Shown here: positions 10,824-21,260 of the stretch, one piece after another
Layout of the letters: every line of letters begins with the position of its first letter
Position numbering within the stretch: position 1 is the first letter of the stretch
Source of the DNA: Termitomyces sp. T153
Lineage: Eukaryota; Basidiomycota; Agaricomycetes; Agaricales; Lyophyllaceae
Direction of reading: 5' to 3'
Assembly (NCBI GenBank): GCA_018296165.2
Contig: JACKQL020000209.1
Span: 1 to 48,028, forward strand
DNA length: 48,028 nucleotides
Translations under genes and position numbers: made by a program
Notes under the pieces: generated by a model
The model's database searches: none
What the model was told of the DNA's origin: nothing
What the model saw: the letters and a program-made list of their open reading frames with translations, nothing else

Positions 10824-11935
10824 TGTCAGGTTCTGCTGACCACAGGGGCTCAGCTACACTGGGCAAGTTCTTACTAGGCAGATGTGATTCCCTGCACTGA
10901 CAACTAGGCACTCAGAGGTGTTCCAAACACTGGAGACTTGTGAGAATAGTTAGTGGGAATTGATCCAAGCAAGTCCAGGAAGGTCTGGAGGAGTAGAGGA
11001 TAAGTTGCGGGGAAGGGGGACAGGCTTGGCAGGGTTCAGGCATAAGTTCATATATGAGTATTGTGGGTGCAGAGGAGGCAGATGCTACACAAATGATGGG
11101 AGCAGAGCTGGAGTTCTGATGGGGGATCAACAGGGATTGATAGGGTTTGGAGGCGAGCATGTAGCAAGGTCCAGAGTTGGTGAAAGAGTGTTGGAGGTTT
11201 GTAATCATAATTGCGGAGTTTGTGAGGGTGTTATGGTTGAGAGGACTTGAACACGGTAGATGGAATCAAACAAGATGAGATGGAGTCAAACAAAATGAGA
11301 TGGAGATGAGATGAGAATGAGAGTAGATTCAGGCAGAGATATGGAAAGATAACAAAATGATAACAGAATAGAGACAAGAAGGAAAACAAGACATGGAACA
11401 CAAAACACAAGAAGAAACAATCAGAAACACATCAGGTAAGGCAGGTAATCTCAAGACAAGAGTACAAAGAGCTACTCTACGTCTTATATACTGACTACTG
11501 GAGAGCTCTGGGAATGTTGGCTGTGGTGGCAGAGCTTGGCAGAGCTCAACAGAGTTGACAGGTGTTGGTTACAACCAGAGTGTGGGCCATGTTGATATGT
11601 TGATGGGATCAATTGTTGACACGGTCCATTCTGAGGTTGTTATGATACTCCAAGGTAAGTTGGAGGAACCAGGGTGTCAAGTCAATGACATGTAATGGGG
11701 TCAGGCATGGTAGGGGAGTGGTCCCAGGGGCTCAGGAGATCCAGGGGAAGCACTGGTGGCTGCAGGGAAGATGTCAGAGTTGGCCAGAGGGCCATCGGAG
11801 TTAGCCGAGAATGCGTCGGAGTTAGCCAGAGTAGGTGCAGAGTGCTGGGGAAGTTTGATGGAGTGTTGGGGGAGGTTCTGGGGGGATGGGGGTTTGTTGG
11901 GCAATGTACGGGGGTCCAGGAAACAGGTCATAACA
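10824..11935 (-). mobile_element. LTR-B copy 3, solo LTR nested in Gypsy-2 5' LTR
   Basis: It is 1112 bp with TGTCAGG...CATAACA ends and flanked by agtcc/ggtcc (10819-10823 and 11936-11940). The undisturbed Gypsy-2 3' LTR has a single ggtcc, so this is a clean solo LTR. The TATATAAG box reads on the minus strand (near 11490). It keeps more CpG than other LTR-B copies (for example around 11790-11820), so it is the youngest copy here. It contains three tandem units of about 21 bp (about 11773-11836). Confidence 0.92.
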
Positions 11936-11940
11936 GGTCC

Positions 11941-12273
11941 TAGTTCCAGCCCTCAGGCTACACCAGTTCTTTGTCAATAATTTAGACAAGTGTGGCCCTT
12001 TTGACACTGCCACTAGCTTATGTAACTGCTGACCAATTGCTAGCACATCACTTTCGTCTTTTTTCTCTTTCATACTGTATAGTTGTTTCCCATGCTTCTG
12101 AAGCCTCTGAAGCATCACACCTGGCCTAGAGAATCCTCAGACTTGTTCTCTTTAGATTTCCCTTTGCCAAGTGAGTAGTTATCTCAGTAGACACTGTACA
12201 GTACTGAATAAACTTTGGATTTCCCTTTGCCAGCTGTGTGATTGAGCCACAGCCTCCAGAGGTTGCCCTTACA
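11941..12273 (+). repeat. Gypsy-2 5' LTR, second part
   Basis: It matches positions 109-441 of the 3' LTR at 16112-16552 and ends ...GCCCTTACA. It includes a polyadenylation-like AATAAA (in tactgaataaac, about 12205). The following sequence gcagaacaagtctctag should be the primer-binding region, but I cannot match it to a tRNA. Confidence 0.88.
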
Positions 12274-12389
12274 GCAGAACAAGTCTCTAGATTTGGTCTG
12301 GGAGCCCCCTTTTTGATTACTTAAGCTTCTACTTGGTTCCTCAAAAGGTCTCTCCTCCACCAGTGTCTTAGTGCCCCTGTGCCCTTCCT

Positions 12390-12840
12390 ATGACCCAGCC
12401 AACCCCTCTAGCACCTCCCCCTGATGCTTTAAGCCCCCAGGACAATGCCTGGAGTTGTTTGCTGTCCCTGAAGACACAGGTTCAACTTACCCAAGCCTCC
12501 CTTACTTCCCACATGGCTAAACTCACTGGACTCCATCAAACTACTGAAGCAGTGTCCCTTTCTCTCCAAGCCCTTCTGGAATGTCTCCCCCTTGCTCCTA
12601 CCACACCTTCAATGCCCCTAGCAGATGCAGAACTGTTTGTGTCTGCACCTAGCTCAGGTTGCCCATGTTGCTGCAATTACCTGTGCAGAAGAAGCCTGTA
12701 AAGAGCAGAGAGCCAAGATTTGTAAGTGTGCTGCTATGCACGCTTGTTGTGCTGGGCATCTCCCTTATGCTGATCTTGACCTCCTGAGTTCCCCCCCTCT
12801 GGCATTACCTCATAGAGAGGCCCTCTATAAGGATGTCTAA
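12390..12840 (+). pseudogene. Gypsy-2 gag remnant
   Basis: The open stretch starts MTQPTPLAPPPDALSP and continues with a helical segment (LTSHMAKLTGLHQTTEAVSLSLQALLECLP). The frame shifts near 12620 into a Cys/Ala-rich stretch. There is no CCHC knuckle and no DSGA protease before the RT linker starts about 13070. The C-terminal gag and protease are therefore deleted or beyond recognition. Position between the 5' LTR and RT is the main reason for the call. Confidence 0.5.
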
Positions 12841-13069
12841 GGTGTTGGGTGTGAATCTCCAGAGAAAGAGGAAGATAAAGGAGAATGGACCCATACTCCA
12901 GATGCAGAGTCACCAGATGAGACCATAGAGGTGGATGATAGGATCTATGCTACAACCCTCTGCCCCCCTCCTACAGTGGCAGAGATTTGAGCCAGTCAGA
13001 CTACTTCTCAGCATCTGGCTGAAGCATTTGCAGCAAACTCACAGTCCAAGCCTTTCCATAGCACTGTTT

Positions 13070-16000
13070 CCAATCACCTCCATGACTGGGAGGATGTATT
13101 TTCCAAGGCCTCCTTTGATTCACTTTCAGAGTGCAAGCAGTGGGATCATGCAATTGAGCTGATACCAGATGTGAAGCCCTCCAGCTGCAAGGTCTATCCA
13201 CTCACACTCTGTAAACAGGACAAGCTGGACACTTTCCTACAGGAGAATCTTAGCTTAGGACAAATATGACCCTCCAAGTCTCCAATGGCCTCTCCAGTCT
13301 TTTTTATTAAGAAGAAGGATGGGTCTCTTTGTCTGATTCAGAATGATTGTATCCTGAATGCAATGACAGGGAAGAACTGCTATCCTTTGCCACTCATCTC
13401 AGAACTTGTCAACAACCTTTGAGGTGCATGCTACTTCATGAAGTTGGATGTCTGCTGGGGTGACAACAATGTATGCATCAAAGAAGGGGATGAGTGGAAG
13501 GCAGCATTCCAAACTAATCACAGACTCTTTGAACCTCTAGTAATGTTCTTTGGTCTCACTAATAGCCCAGCCATGTTCCAGACTATGATGAATGACATTT
13601 TCCATGATCTGATTGCAGAAGGTGTTGTCTGCATGTATCTTGATGATATCCTCATCTACACAAAAACTCTTGAGGAGCATTGCTGGATCACATGCATTGT
13701 CTTGGAATGCCTCTGCCAACACCAGCTCTATTGAAAGCCTGAGAAGTGCAAATTTGAACAGACAGTGGAGTACCTGGGTTTGATAATTTTGCATGGAATA
13801 GCCAAGATGGACCCCATTAAAGTGGCAGGTGTAGAGGAGTGGCCTGAGCCAAGGAACAAGAAGAAAGTTCAGGCCTTTCTTGGGTTTGTCAATTTCTATT
13901 GGAGGTTCATACAGGATTTCTCCCACCATGCACATCCCCTCTTTGACCTCACAGTTAAGGATACTGCATAGCAGTGGGAGCCCCCACAGCAAGCTGCCTT
14001 TGATGCCCTCAAGCAATCTGTGACCTCAAAGCCAGTCCTCCTATTCTCTGACAATGACTCTCCATTCTGTGTATAAGCAGATAGCTCAGACTTTGCTACA
14101 GGGGCAGTCTTCTCCCAGCAGTCAAAAGAGGATGGCAAATGGCATCCAGGAGCCTTCTACTCCAAAAGCCTGAATGTAGTGGAATGGAACTATGAGATTC
14201 ATGACAAGGAGATGCTGGCAATTATTCAGTCCTTTGAAGAATGGCAGCATTTCCTCAAGGGTGCATGGCATAACTTTGAAGTCTGGACAGACCACAAGAA
14301 GCTGGAGTACTTCCATTCCACTAAGAAACTCAATAGACATCAAGCTCAGTGGTCTCTGTATCTGGCCAAGTGTGACTTCTCATTGCACCACAAACCAGGA
14401 CAGAGCATGGGCAAACCAGATGCACTGTCCAGGTGAGCTAACCATGGCACAGAAGCAGGAGATAATGACAACATTGTCCTCCTCAAGCCAGAGCTCTTTG
14501 CTATCCATGCACTAGAAGGGATTGTGGCACAAGGAGATGAGGCAAACATCCTTAGAGATATCTGAAGAGGGAACTGAAAGTGTGCACAGGAGGATGCAGT
14601 TGCCCAGGCTGCACAGGCCCTACAAGCTCAATGGGCAAGTAGAGTCAAGTCAGTGCATGCTGATGAGTGGGGTCTTCAGAATGGGCTGTTGACCTTCAGA
14701 GGACACATTTATGTGCCTAACATTCCAGAACTTTGCTGGCACATTGTAGAACAACATCATAACTCTTGGGTGGCTGGACATCCTGGAAGGTGGAAGATGC
14801 TGGAGCTGGTATCCTGGAACTATTGCTGGCCACAGATCTCCCAATATGTAGGCACCTACACCAGCACCTGCAACCTCTGTCTCTGCACCAAACCTCACTG
14901 CCAAGCACCCATGGGCCAGCTCCACCCACTCCCTATTCCAGCTGCTTGCTGGAATGTTGCATCAGTGGATTTCATTGTGGAACTCCCAGATGCTTATGGG
15001 TATGATGCTGTGATGGTAGTGGTGGACCTCTATGGCAAACAGGCTCACTTCATACCTACTCACACCACATGCTCTGCCTTGGGAGTGGCCAGCCTGTACT
15101 GGAAGAATGTCTAGAAACTCCATGGTATGTTAGATGGGTATGTCTCTGACCAGGGCCCCCAGTTTGTGGCAGAATTCACTCAAGAACTGTATTGCCTGCT
15201 AGACATGAAGCTCCATACCACCACAGCCTATCACCCTCAGTCAGATAGGCAGACAGAACATGTTAACCAGAAACTGGAACAGTATCTCCACTTGTTTTGT
15301 AATGAGAGGCAGGATGACTGGGATGAGCTGCTGCCAGATGCAGAATTCCAATACAACAACCACATTCACTCTCCCATACAGATGACTCCATTCTTCCTGG
15401 ACACTGGCAGGCACCCTCACATGGAATTTGAACCTCAGGCATGCTTCTCAGAGAATGACTCTGTCAATGAGTTTGTGGACCAGATGAGAAGGGCACAGAA
15501 GGAGGCAAAAGCTGCATTGGTGAAGGCCAAGAAAGACATGGCATGGTACTATGATAGCAGATGGACACCTGCCCCAGTTTACAAGCCCAGGGACCATGTG
15601 TACTTGGATAGCTCAAACATTTAGACAACAAGGCCATCCCAGAAGCTGTCACATTGTCATCTTGGCCCCTTCACAGTGGAGAAGAAGGTAGAGCCTTTGG
15701 CATACCAACTTAAACTCTCTGCAGGCCTCCACCAGCTGCACCCAGTCTTCAATGTGGTCAAGTTATTTCCAGCTCTGGAGGATTCAATCCCAGGCTGTTG
15801 CCCTAAGCCACCCCCACCACCAGTCCTGGTCAATGATGAGGAGGAGTATGAGGTGGAGGAAATCTTGGACAGCAGGGTATTCCAAGGGAAGTTGCAGTCC
15901 AAGGTGAAATAAAAGGGATATGGCATTGAGGACATCTCTTGGGAACCACAGGCTAATGTTTATGCATCAGGCTTGGTCCAGGACTTCTTTCATAGGCATA

Positions 16001-16086
16001 CCAATGCCCCAAAAGCTATTTGAGGCATCTACTCTATTTTGCCAGCTGACCAGGTAATTCATGACTTCTTCTACCCAGTGCATCAA
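13070..16086 (+). pseudogene. Gypsy-2 pol: RT, RNase H, integrase, chromodomain
   Basis: A mostly single plus-strand frame carries all pol domains. RT has [18 protein letters not shown] and YLDD at 13636-13647. RNase H has EWNYEIHDKEMLAI and WTDHKKLEYF. Integrase has a zinc-binding CNLCLCTKPHCQAP, then VDFIVELP, VSDQGPQF and the glutamate in RQTEHVNQ, the DDE triad. The tail is a GPF-like module and a chromodomain (YEVEEILDSR...GYGIEDISWEP). At least ten in-frame stops occur (for example TGA at 13267). Many replace arginine or tryptophan codons, as expected from C-to-T or G-to-A change. Catalytic motifs are intact, so loss is by nonsense rather than active-site change. Confidence 0.9.
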
Positions 16087-16100
16087 GGCACCACATCCTA

Positions 16101-16111
16101 GAGGGGGATGA
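16101..16111 (+). promoter_or_regulatory. Gypsy-2 polypurine tract
   Basis: The sequence gagggggatga lies directly before the 3' LTR start TGTCAGG. Its position and composition fit the plus-strand DNA primer of LTR retrotransposons. Confidence 0.85.
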
Positions 16112-16552
16112 TGTCAGGGGACATCCCACTTGTTTTCCCTTCTCCTTCTCCAGTTCTTGTCAGATTTCCCCTGCTATAGTTTTCCTTCATTCTCCTTCCT
16201 TTTCTCTATCTATTGGTCCTAGTTTCAGCCCTCAGGCTGCACCAGTTCTCTGTCAATAATTCAGACAAGTGTGACCTCTTTGACACTGCCACCAGCTTAT
16301 GTAACTGCTGATCAATTGCTGACACATCACTTTGGTCTTTTTTCTCTGTCATACTGTACAGTTGTTTCTCATGCTTCTGAAGCCTCTGAAGCGTCACACC
16401 TGGCCTAGGGAATCCACAGACTTGTTCTCTTTGGATTTCCCTTTGCCAGGTGAGTAGTTATCTCAGTAGACACTGTACAGTACTGAATAAACTTTGGATT
16501 TCCCTTTTCCAGCTGTGTGATTGAGCTACAGCCTCTAGAGGTTGCCCTTACA
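16112..16552 (+). repeat. Gypsy-2 3' LTR
   Basis: 441 bp, TGTCAGG...CCTTACA, undisturbed partner of the split 5' LTR. It is followed by agact (16553-16557), the right target duplication. Confidence 0.92.
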
Positions 16553-16557
16553 AGACT

Positions 16558-17218
16558 GGCAAAAGCACCTGAGTGGCATCAATTCTGGCAAGATCTAGAT
16601 CTGATCTAAGAATAACCAGATTGAAATGTTGACTGAAAGGAGGTAAAGGGGGAATGAATGAGAAAGAATGGAATGAAGGGAAGGGAAAGGAAGATGAATG
16701 GAAGAATATGAAATGAATGGAATGAAGGGAAGGAAAAGGAAGATGAATGGAATGAATGGGAGGGAACAGATGAATAGAAGAACCTGAATGGGGAAGAACC
16801 TGAATGGGGAAGAACCTGAATGGGGAAGAATATGAAATAAATAAAGGAAGAAGAAGGGAAGAAACTAAATGGGAAAGAATATGAATGGAAGAAATACAAA
16901 GGAGGGAGAGATAAATGGGGCAAATGGAAGCTAAGAATGCAAAGGAGGAATGATGGAACCAGGAACTGGCCTGTAGCACTGAAACAGGCATGCTAAAAGG
17001 GGGAATTAGAATAACAGTTATAAATAAGGGGCTGGAAAGTATGGAACCAAAAGTCACATGTAGGGGGTGGTCTGTGCACTGTAGAAAGAGGTATAAATAG
17101 CCCAAGTAGAGTAGCAAAAAGGCAGGCAATTAATAGGCAAAGGCTTGGTGGTTTCCAGGGAGTGAATCACTTAGGCTGGAGTTTGTTGAAACACAGGCAT
17201 GGGTAGTGGGTGCAGCTG
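16558..17218. other. Purine-rich tract and gene-free DNA
   Basis: About 16630-16940 is nearly all A/G on the plus strand. It contains three tandem 16-mers (gaagaacctgaatggg) at 16777-16824 and looser aatggaatgaa repeats. The minus-strand open frame across it (Ser/Phe/His-rich) follows from this composition and is not called a gene. 16950-17218 is A-rich with a TATA-like gtataaatag near 17090. I see no gene. Confidence 0.6.
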
Positions 17219-17513
17219 TCTAGAGGGGAGGTGACAGGGGAGCAGGAGATGCTGACAAAGATGCAGATGATGCTGAAGACAAAGCTGAGGAAGACATGGG
17301 GAAGAATTTTGGGAAGCTCAGGGTATGTCTGACCCTTTTAATTAATTGGGAAGAACTCCCTAACAAACAGCAGCCATGCTTCAACTTTGTCCTCCATGCT
17401 GCTGCCACTTGCTGCAGTTTGATCAATATTACTTAGCTTTGATTCCCATGCCCCCACCATTCCATGACCTGTGCCCTGCATCTTGAGGGTCTTGACACTG
17501 AAAGGGGGGGTGA
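17219..17513 (-). pseudogene. Zn2Cys6-like gene, copy 2: 5' end fragment only
   Basis: It aligns in reverse to 46612-46920. A conserved 64-codon upstream reading ends ...FVREFFPIN* (17338-17532). Then comes ATG near 17297 with a Ser/Ala-rich start (MSSSALSSASSASLSAS). The cysteine module and coiled coil are missing. Its upstream side faces a G-run (17501-17513) and a TGTCATC that looks like an LTR start, the same arrangement as in the copy at 46.6 kb. Confidence 0.6.
17501..17513 (+). promoter_or_regulatory. Polypurine tract followed by LTR-like start
   Basis: aaagggggggtga is followed by TGTCATCC at 17514, the structure at the 3' end of a Ty3/Gypsy internal region. The LTR that should follow is not recognisable beyond about 17600, where another LTR-B begins. 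Confidence 0.5.
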
Positions 17514-17604
17514 TGTCATCCAAAGACATCAAGAGTTCCAGCAGGAGGGTATGTGGGGCTAATTGCAGACATTACAAACAGGGTAAGGGGGAGTCTCAAT
17601 ATTA

Positions 17605-18254
17605 TGTCAGGTTCTATTGACCATGGAGGCTTAGCTGAAATGTGCAAGTCCCTACTAGGCAGACATGACGTCCTGTACTGATAACCTGGTGTTTGTAGAA
17701 GGTCTGGACTTCAGATACTTGTAAGGATTAGTGAGAGGGAGCAGTCTGAACAAGTCCAGGGTGGTCCAGGGAAGTCTAAGGTTAAGACAAGAACAAAAAT
17801 AGATTGAAGGGGAGATAAGAAATGATAACAAGACAATAACAGAGATAGAGACAAGACAAGACTGGGAGACTGAGATAAGACTGGGAGACTGAGAGAAAGG
17901 CAAAAAAAAACATTGGGATCAGATGTAGATGTGGGCCACTCCAGAGTCATTGTGATGCTCCAGAGCTGGTCAGGTAAGTCCAGGTGACAAACTGGTGACA
18001 TATGCTGGTGTCAGGAACAGTAGGGGAGGGTCCCAGGGGCTCAGGGAAAGTAGAGGAAGCATTGGAAGTTGTGGAGAAGGTGTCAGAGTCAGCCAGGAGG
18101 CTGTCAGGGTTTGCCAAAGAAGTGTCAGAGTTACTCACAGTGGGCACTATGGGTGAACAAAGGTTGAGGGAGTTCAAGGGGTCATTGGGGGGAACTCTGG
18201 GAAAGCAGGGTGGCTGGGAACAAGGTCCAAGGGTTCAGGGAGTGGGCCATGACA
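17605..18254 (-). mobile_element. LTR-B copy 4, internally deleted
   Basis: It has family ends (TGTCAGGTTCTATTGACC at left, GGGCCATGACA at right) but is only 650 bp. About 500 bp of the middle, including the TATATAAG box, is missing. The flanks tatta/atggt show no target duplication. It keeps about 21-bp tandem units near 18075-18140. Confidence 0.8.
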
Positions 18255-18690
18255 ATGGTCACCCTGGTCCCATACTTTATTATAGAATGACTTGCATTTG
18301 TTTCCAGCTGCAGGGTGATTGATGTGTTTAATTGAGCCATGCATATCCCAGCCACATGCACAAACCACAGTTTTAGACTGATGTCCACCCAAGTGATGAG
18401 ACATTCCTCGCCTCATGCAGGCAAGACTGGCCAATCCCTGGCTCCTTTCAATGCCATGCTTCAAATACTATGCATGCAAACCTCATTACTAGGTTCTCAC
18501 TCTCTACCCTTGGCAGCAGGTACCTCAGTGAGGGCAAATAGTTCCTCATTATCACTATCTTGGGTATAATAATCATTTTTATAACCCTCAAGTTTGATGT
18601 ACTCCTCATTTTTGGCCTAAGTTCCATCAGACTCATCCATATGCATCATTAGCATCTCCAACATCTGAGGAAGAAGCAGTGTGTGCTGCT
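18255..18690. other. Gene-free, unassigned DNA
   Basis: CpG-poor sequence with short frames only. A minus-strand polar stretch near 18500-18640 could be the tail of the decayed gag region at 19060-19680, but nothing is diagnostic. Confidence 0.4.
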
Positions 18691-18870
18691 TGAACAAACA
18701 TGTGAGGAGCTGGTTGACTTTGCTCCCTGCATTGAGATGCTTCCTTGCTGCATGCACTGCTCCAGTGCAGTCAAGGGGGCTGAACAAACATGTGAGGAGC
18801 TGGTTGACTTTGCTCCCTGCATTGAGATACTTCCTTGCTGCATACACTGCTCCAGTGGGGTCAAGGAGGC
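18691..18870. repeat. 90-bp direct tandem repeat, two units
   Basis: 18691-18780 and 18781-18870 both begin tgaacaaacatgtgaggagc and differ at only a few positions. The period is a multiple of three and the minus strand stays open across both, giving a 30-residue repeat (AARK.LNAGSKVNQLLTCLF). It may be part of the decayed gag-like gene upstream. Confidence 0.9.
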
Positions 18871-19059
18871 CTTTGGCCCCCACTGGCCCATAGAACCACT
18901 GGCTTTGAGGTCAAGCATGTTGATGGCCTCCTGATCAGTCTAGATGGCTGTGGGCAGGCATCTTGTCTCACCAACTCCATTTGTTTGGCTAGCACAGCTC
19001 CAAACTATGGAGACTGCACAGTAGCCAACAATAGAGTGCACCCAGTCCAACTTTTCATG

Positions 19060-19680
19060 CTGCACTCTAAGTAGTGCACTGCAGTCTTGATACAGCTGTC
19101 ATAGGTCTTTGCCTCCAAAATGAATTCCTCCATGGTATTCATTTTGGGTGCAAGTTCACCATTGTGTATTTATGCATCAAGCATGTCAGAGGCTATCCTC
19201 TCCAAAAACTGCTCACAGATTGTGAATTCATCTGGGAATATGGCCATGTTTTGAGCATGCTCCAGCACAGCATCATAGAAACTTGACACTCCCTCTTTAA
19301 TTGTGTATACTGCATTGCAGAATGCATCACAGGCATTCTGCATTGTCAAGGGGTTTATGAACAAATTGTACAAGCTGAGAATCACATCCTCAAACCTCTA
19401 GTGGGATTGGGTCCTGCTGACATGTATCACATGTTGCAGGTATTATTTCAGTGCTCCCACAGTTAGAAAGTCCATCATAATAAGGACTTTCTTGTGTTTG
19501 CATTCATCCCCACTGTACTGTGCTACTGCTTAAAATATGTAGATACTTGTGAGCCAATCTTCAAGGTTACTGAACTTGGCTGACCCAACATGGGAGGTGA
19601 CTGTCTTAGATGGATCACTTTGCCTATGCTTAAGTGCATCTGGGATTGCTAGTCAGACTACATGTAATTTTTCTATCACT
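19060..19680 (-). pseudogene. Decayed retrotransposon gag-like gene
   Basis: The minus strand reads, with a few stops, AKFSNLEDWLTSIYIF, KKVLIMMDFLTVGALK, RFEDVILSLYNLFINP, NAVYTIKEGVSSFYDAVLEHAQNMA and FPDEFTICEQFLERI, then ELAPKMNTMEEFILEAKTY. This is the helical capsid pattern of fungal LTR-retrotransposon Gag. No zinc knuckle, protease or pol follows downstream (toward 18.3 kb), so it is an isolated gag remnant, different from the gags of Gypsy-1, -2 and -3. Confidence 0.65.
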
Positions 19681-21260
19681 GCCCAGAGACAATTGTGCAT
19701 CATCTGACAGTGATACTCATGGGCTTCCTCCACTCCAGTAGCAAATCATACACAATGTTGCAGAGGCATTGAGAACCTCCATGGCTGTGTCTTGGAGAGG
19801 GCTGTAGTCCTCCTCCTATCAGCCATATGTCCCACAGGTGTGGGGTCTGCATTATCATCCCCATCACTATATAGGAGACCATCTGACCCTTCTGGATTTG
19901 GGGGCCCCATCCTGGAGGTGGTGATGATCCCTTGACCTAAGTAGGGTAGTCCCCATCCAGGTCCTCCACCACTCCTCCTGGGACTGGTGCTTCTTGATGT
20001 GGCACAGGAGGTGTAGGTTTTGAATCACCTCCTAGCAACCCCAACCCTGTGTCTCTGCAACCTCCCACTGGGTAGCCAGACCAACTCAGACTCCTTCCTT
20101 GGTCAGCCTTCCCATAGTGCACTGTGGGCTAGCTTTAGTCCTGGCACACATGTCTTTCCCTGAGAAGTGGATGTCACACTCCTCAAATTTTACTAGCTGG
20201 CATTTTGGGAGGAACATACCCTTCAGGCCATGCATCATAGATGGTGTCCCCTCTGCACACCACCCCTTAATGTTCCAAATTGGACTGTTCAAAGTCTTCC
20301 AGATCAGTATTACAAAATTGCTGTAAAGCAATTTGGTCTTCTCAGGCCAATGCTCTCCACATAGACTCAGTGGATCTATGTTGCATTATAGGCTGTTTGA
20401 CAGTAATGACTGATCCATCCTCTGTTAAGGCAATGTCAGTCACTATCAGCATTCCCATTGTAGCCCATCTCTGATCAGTCCAATGCACCTGTGGCACCTG
20501 CTGCAGCTCAAGAAGCTTATACTTGGGTGACAAAGGACTCTTCATCATGGGGGTCCCAATGCACCATTGGAATCTGCAATCCCTCTGGTCTGGAGCCATG
20601 AAGAAGGAGATCTGATGGAACTCCTGGAGGAGGAGAGCAGTATGTATCTGCTACCTCATGGTGATGTGAGGCTGGTACTCACAAATGACCCTTAGCATCA
20701 GCCATAGCTGTTCTGAATTTATGTGCATCCCTCAAGGAGCCCATCAGTACAATAACTCATATTGTGGGGATATATAGAATAACCCTGCCCTTCCAAAAGA
20801 GCAAGCAAAGACTGCTTCATTGCCAACAAAAACTGCATTGGTTGTTGGTGACCAGTAGAAGTTGGGGTGCAAAATACCCTGGAAGTCATTTTGGTGCTCA
20901 AAGTGCCCACATACAAGTGTAGTCTCCCAGCTGTCTGTCAGGAAGGCAGCCTTGTATTGTACACATGCTTGAGGTCCAGCTTGGACTTCTCAGCATCAAT
21001 AGCTAACAGCCATTCAGTATTAGTGTTGTGCTTCTTCCTTCAACAATGCTGCACATTGTCATCAATTGAGTTGCTGTCCAAGATGTGTTGCTTGGATGTT
21101 GGGACATTGTCATCATCATTGCTCCCCAAGTCCAATGCACCTGTGGCACCTGCTGTAGCTCAAGAAGCTTATACTTGGGTGACAAAGAACTCTTCATCAT
21201 GGGGGTCCCAATGCACCATTGGAATCTGCTCATGGGACAGGGCAGCTGGGATCTTGTAGG
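19681..21260 (-). pseudogene. Unrecognised decayed coding-like DNA upstream of the gag-like gene
   Basis: Minus frames give protein-like pieces interrupted by stops: IGTPMMKSPLSPKYKLLELQ at 20.5 kb, VGTLSTKMTSRVFCTP...SLLALLEGQGYSIYP near 20.75-20.9 kb, and FEECDIHFSGKDMCARTK near 20.15 kb. I do not recognise a family. Position suggests the N-terminal part of the same element as the gag-like gene, or a host gene fragment. Two about 100-bp direct copies lie inside it. Confidence 0.35.
20477..21229. repeat. About 100-bp dispersed direct duplication
   Basis: 20477-20578 and 21129-21229 are nearly identical (both contain cagctcaagaagcttatac or one-base variants) and in the same direction, about 650 bp apart. 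Sequence on either side does not match, so the duplicated block is small. Confidence 0.88.

Larger units (their letters stand above)
10716..16552 (+). mobile_element. Gypsy-2: complete-length decayed Ty3/Gypsy chromovirus with nested solo LTR
   Basis: Both LTRs start TGTCAGGGGA and end CCTTACA. The 3' LTR is 441 bp (16112-16552). The 5' LTR is also 441 bp once the nested LTR-B and its 5-bp duplication are removed (10716-10823 plus 11941-12273). The flanks are ggact (10711-10715) and agact (16553-16557), a 5-bp target duplication with one transition. A polypurine tract gagggggatga (16101-16111) abuts the 3' LTR. About ten differences in the first 110 bp of the LTR pair indicate an old insertion. 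It carries no cargo gene between pol and the 3' LTR. Confidence 0.92.

Noticed and set aside
16548..17129. 193-codon minus-strand ORF, Ser/Phe/His-rich
   Set aside because: It is the complement of the purine-rich tract; composition, not coding, keeps it open, and it starts inside the Gypsy-2 LTR.
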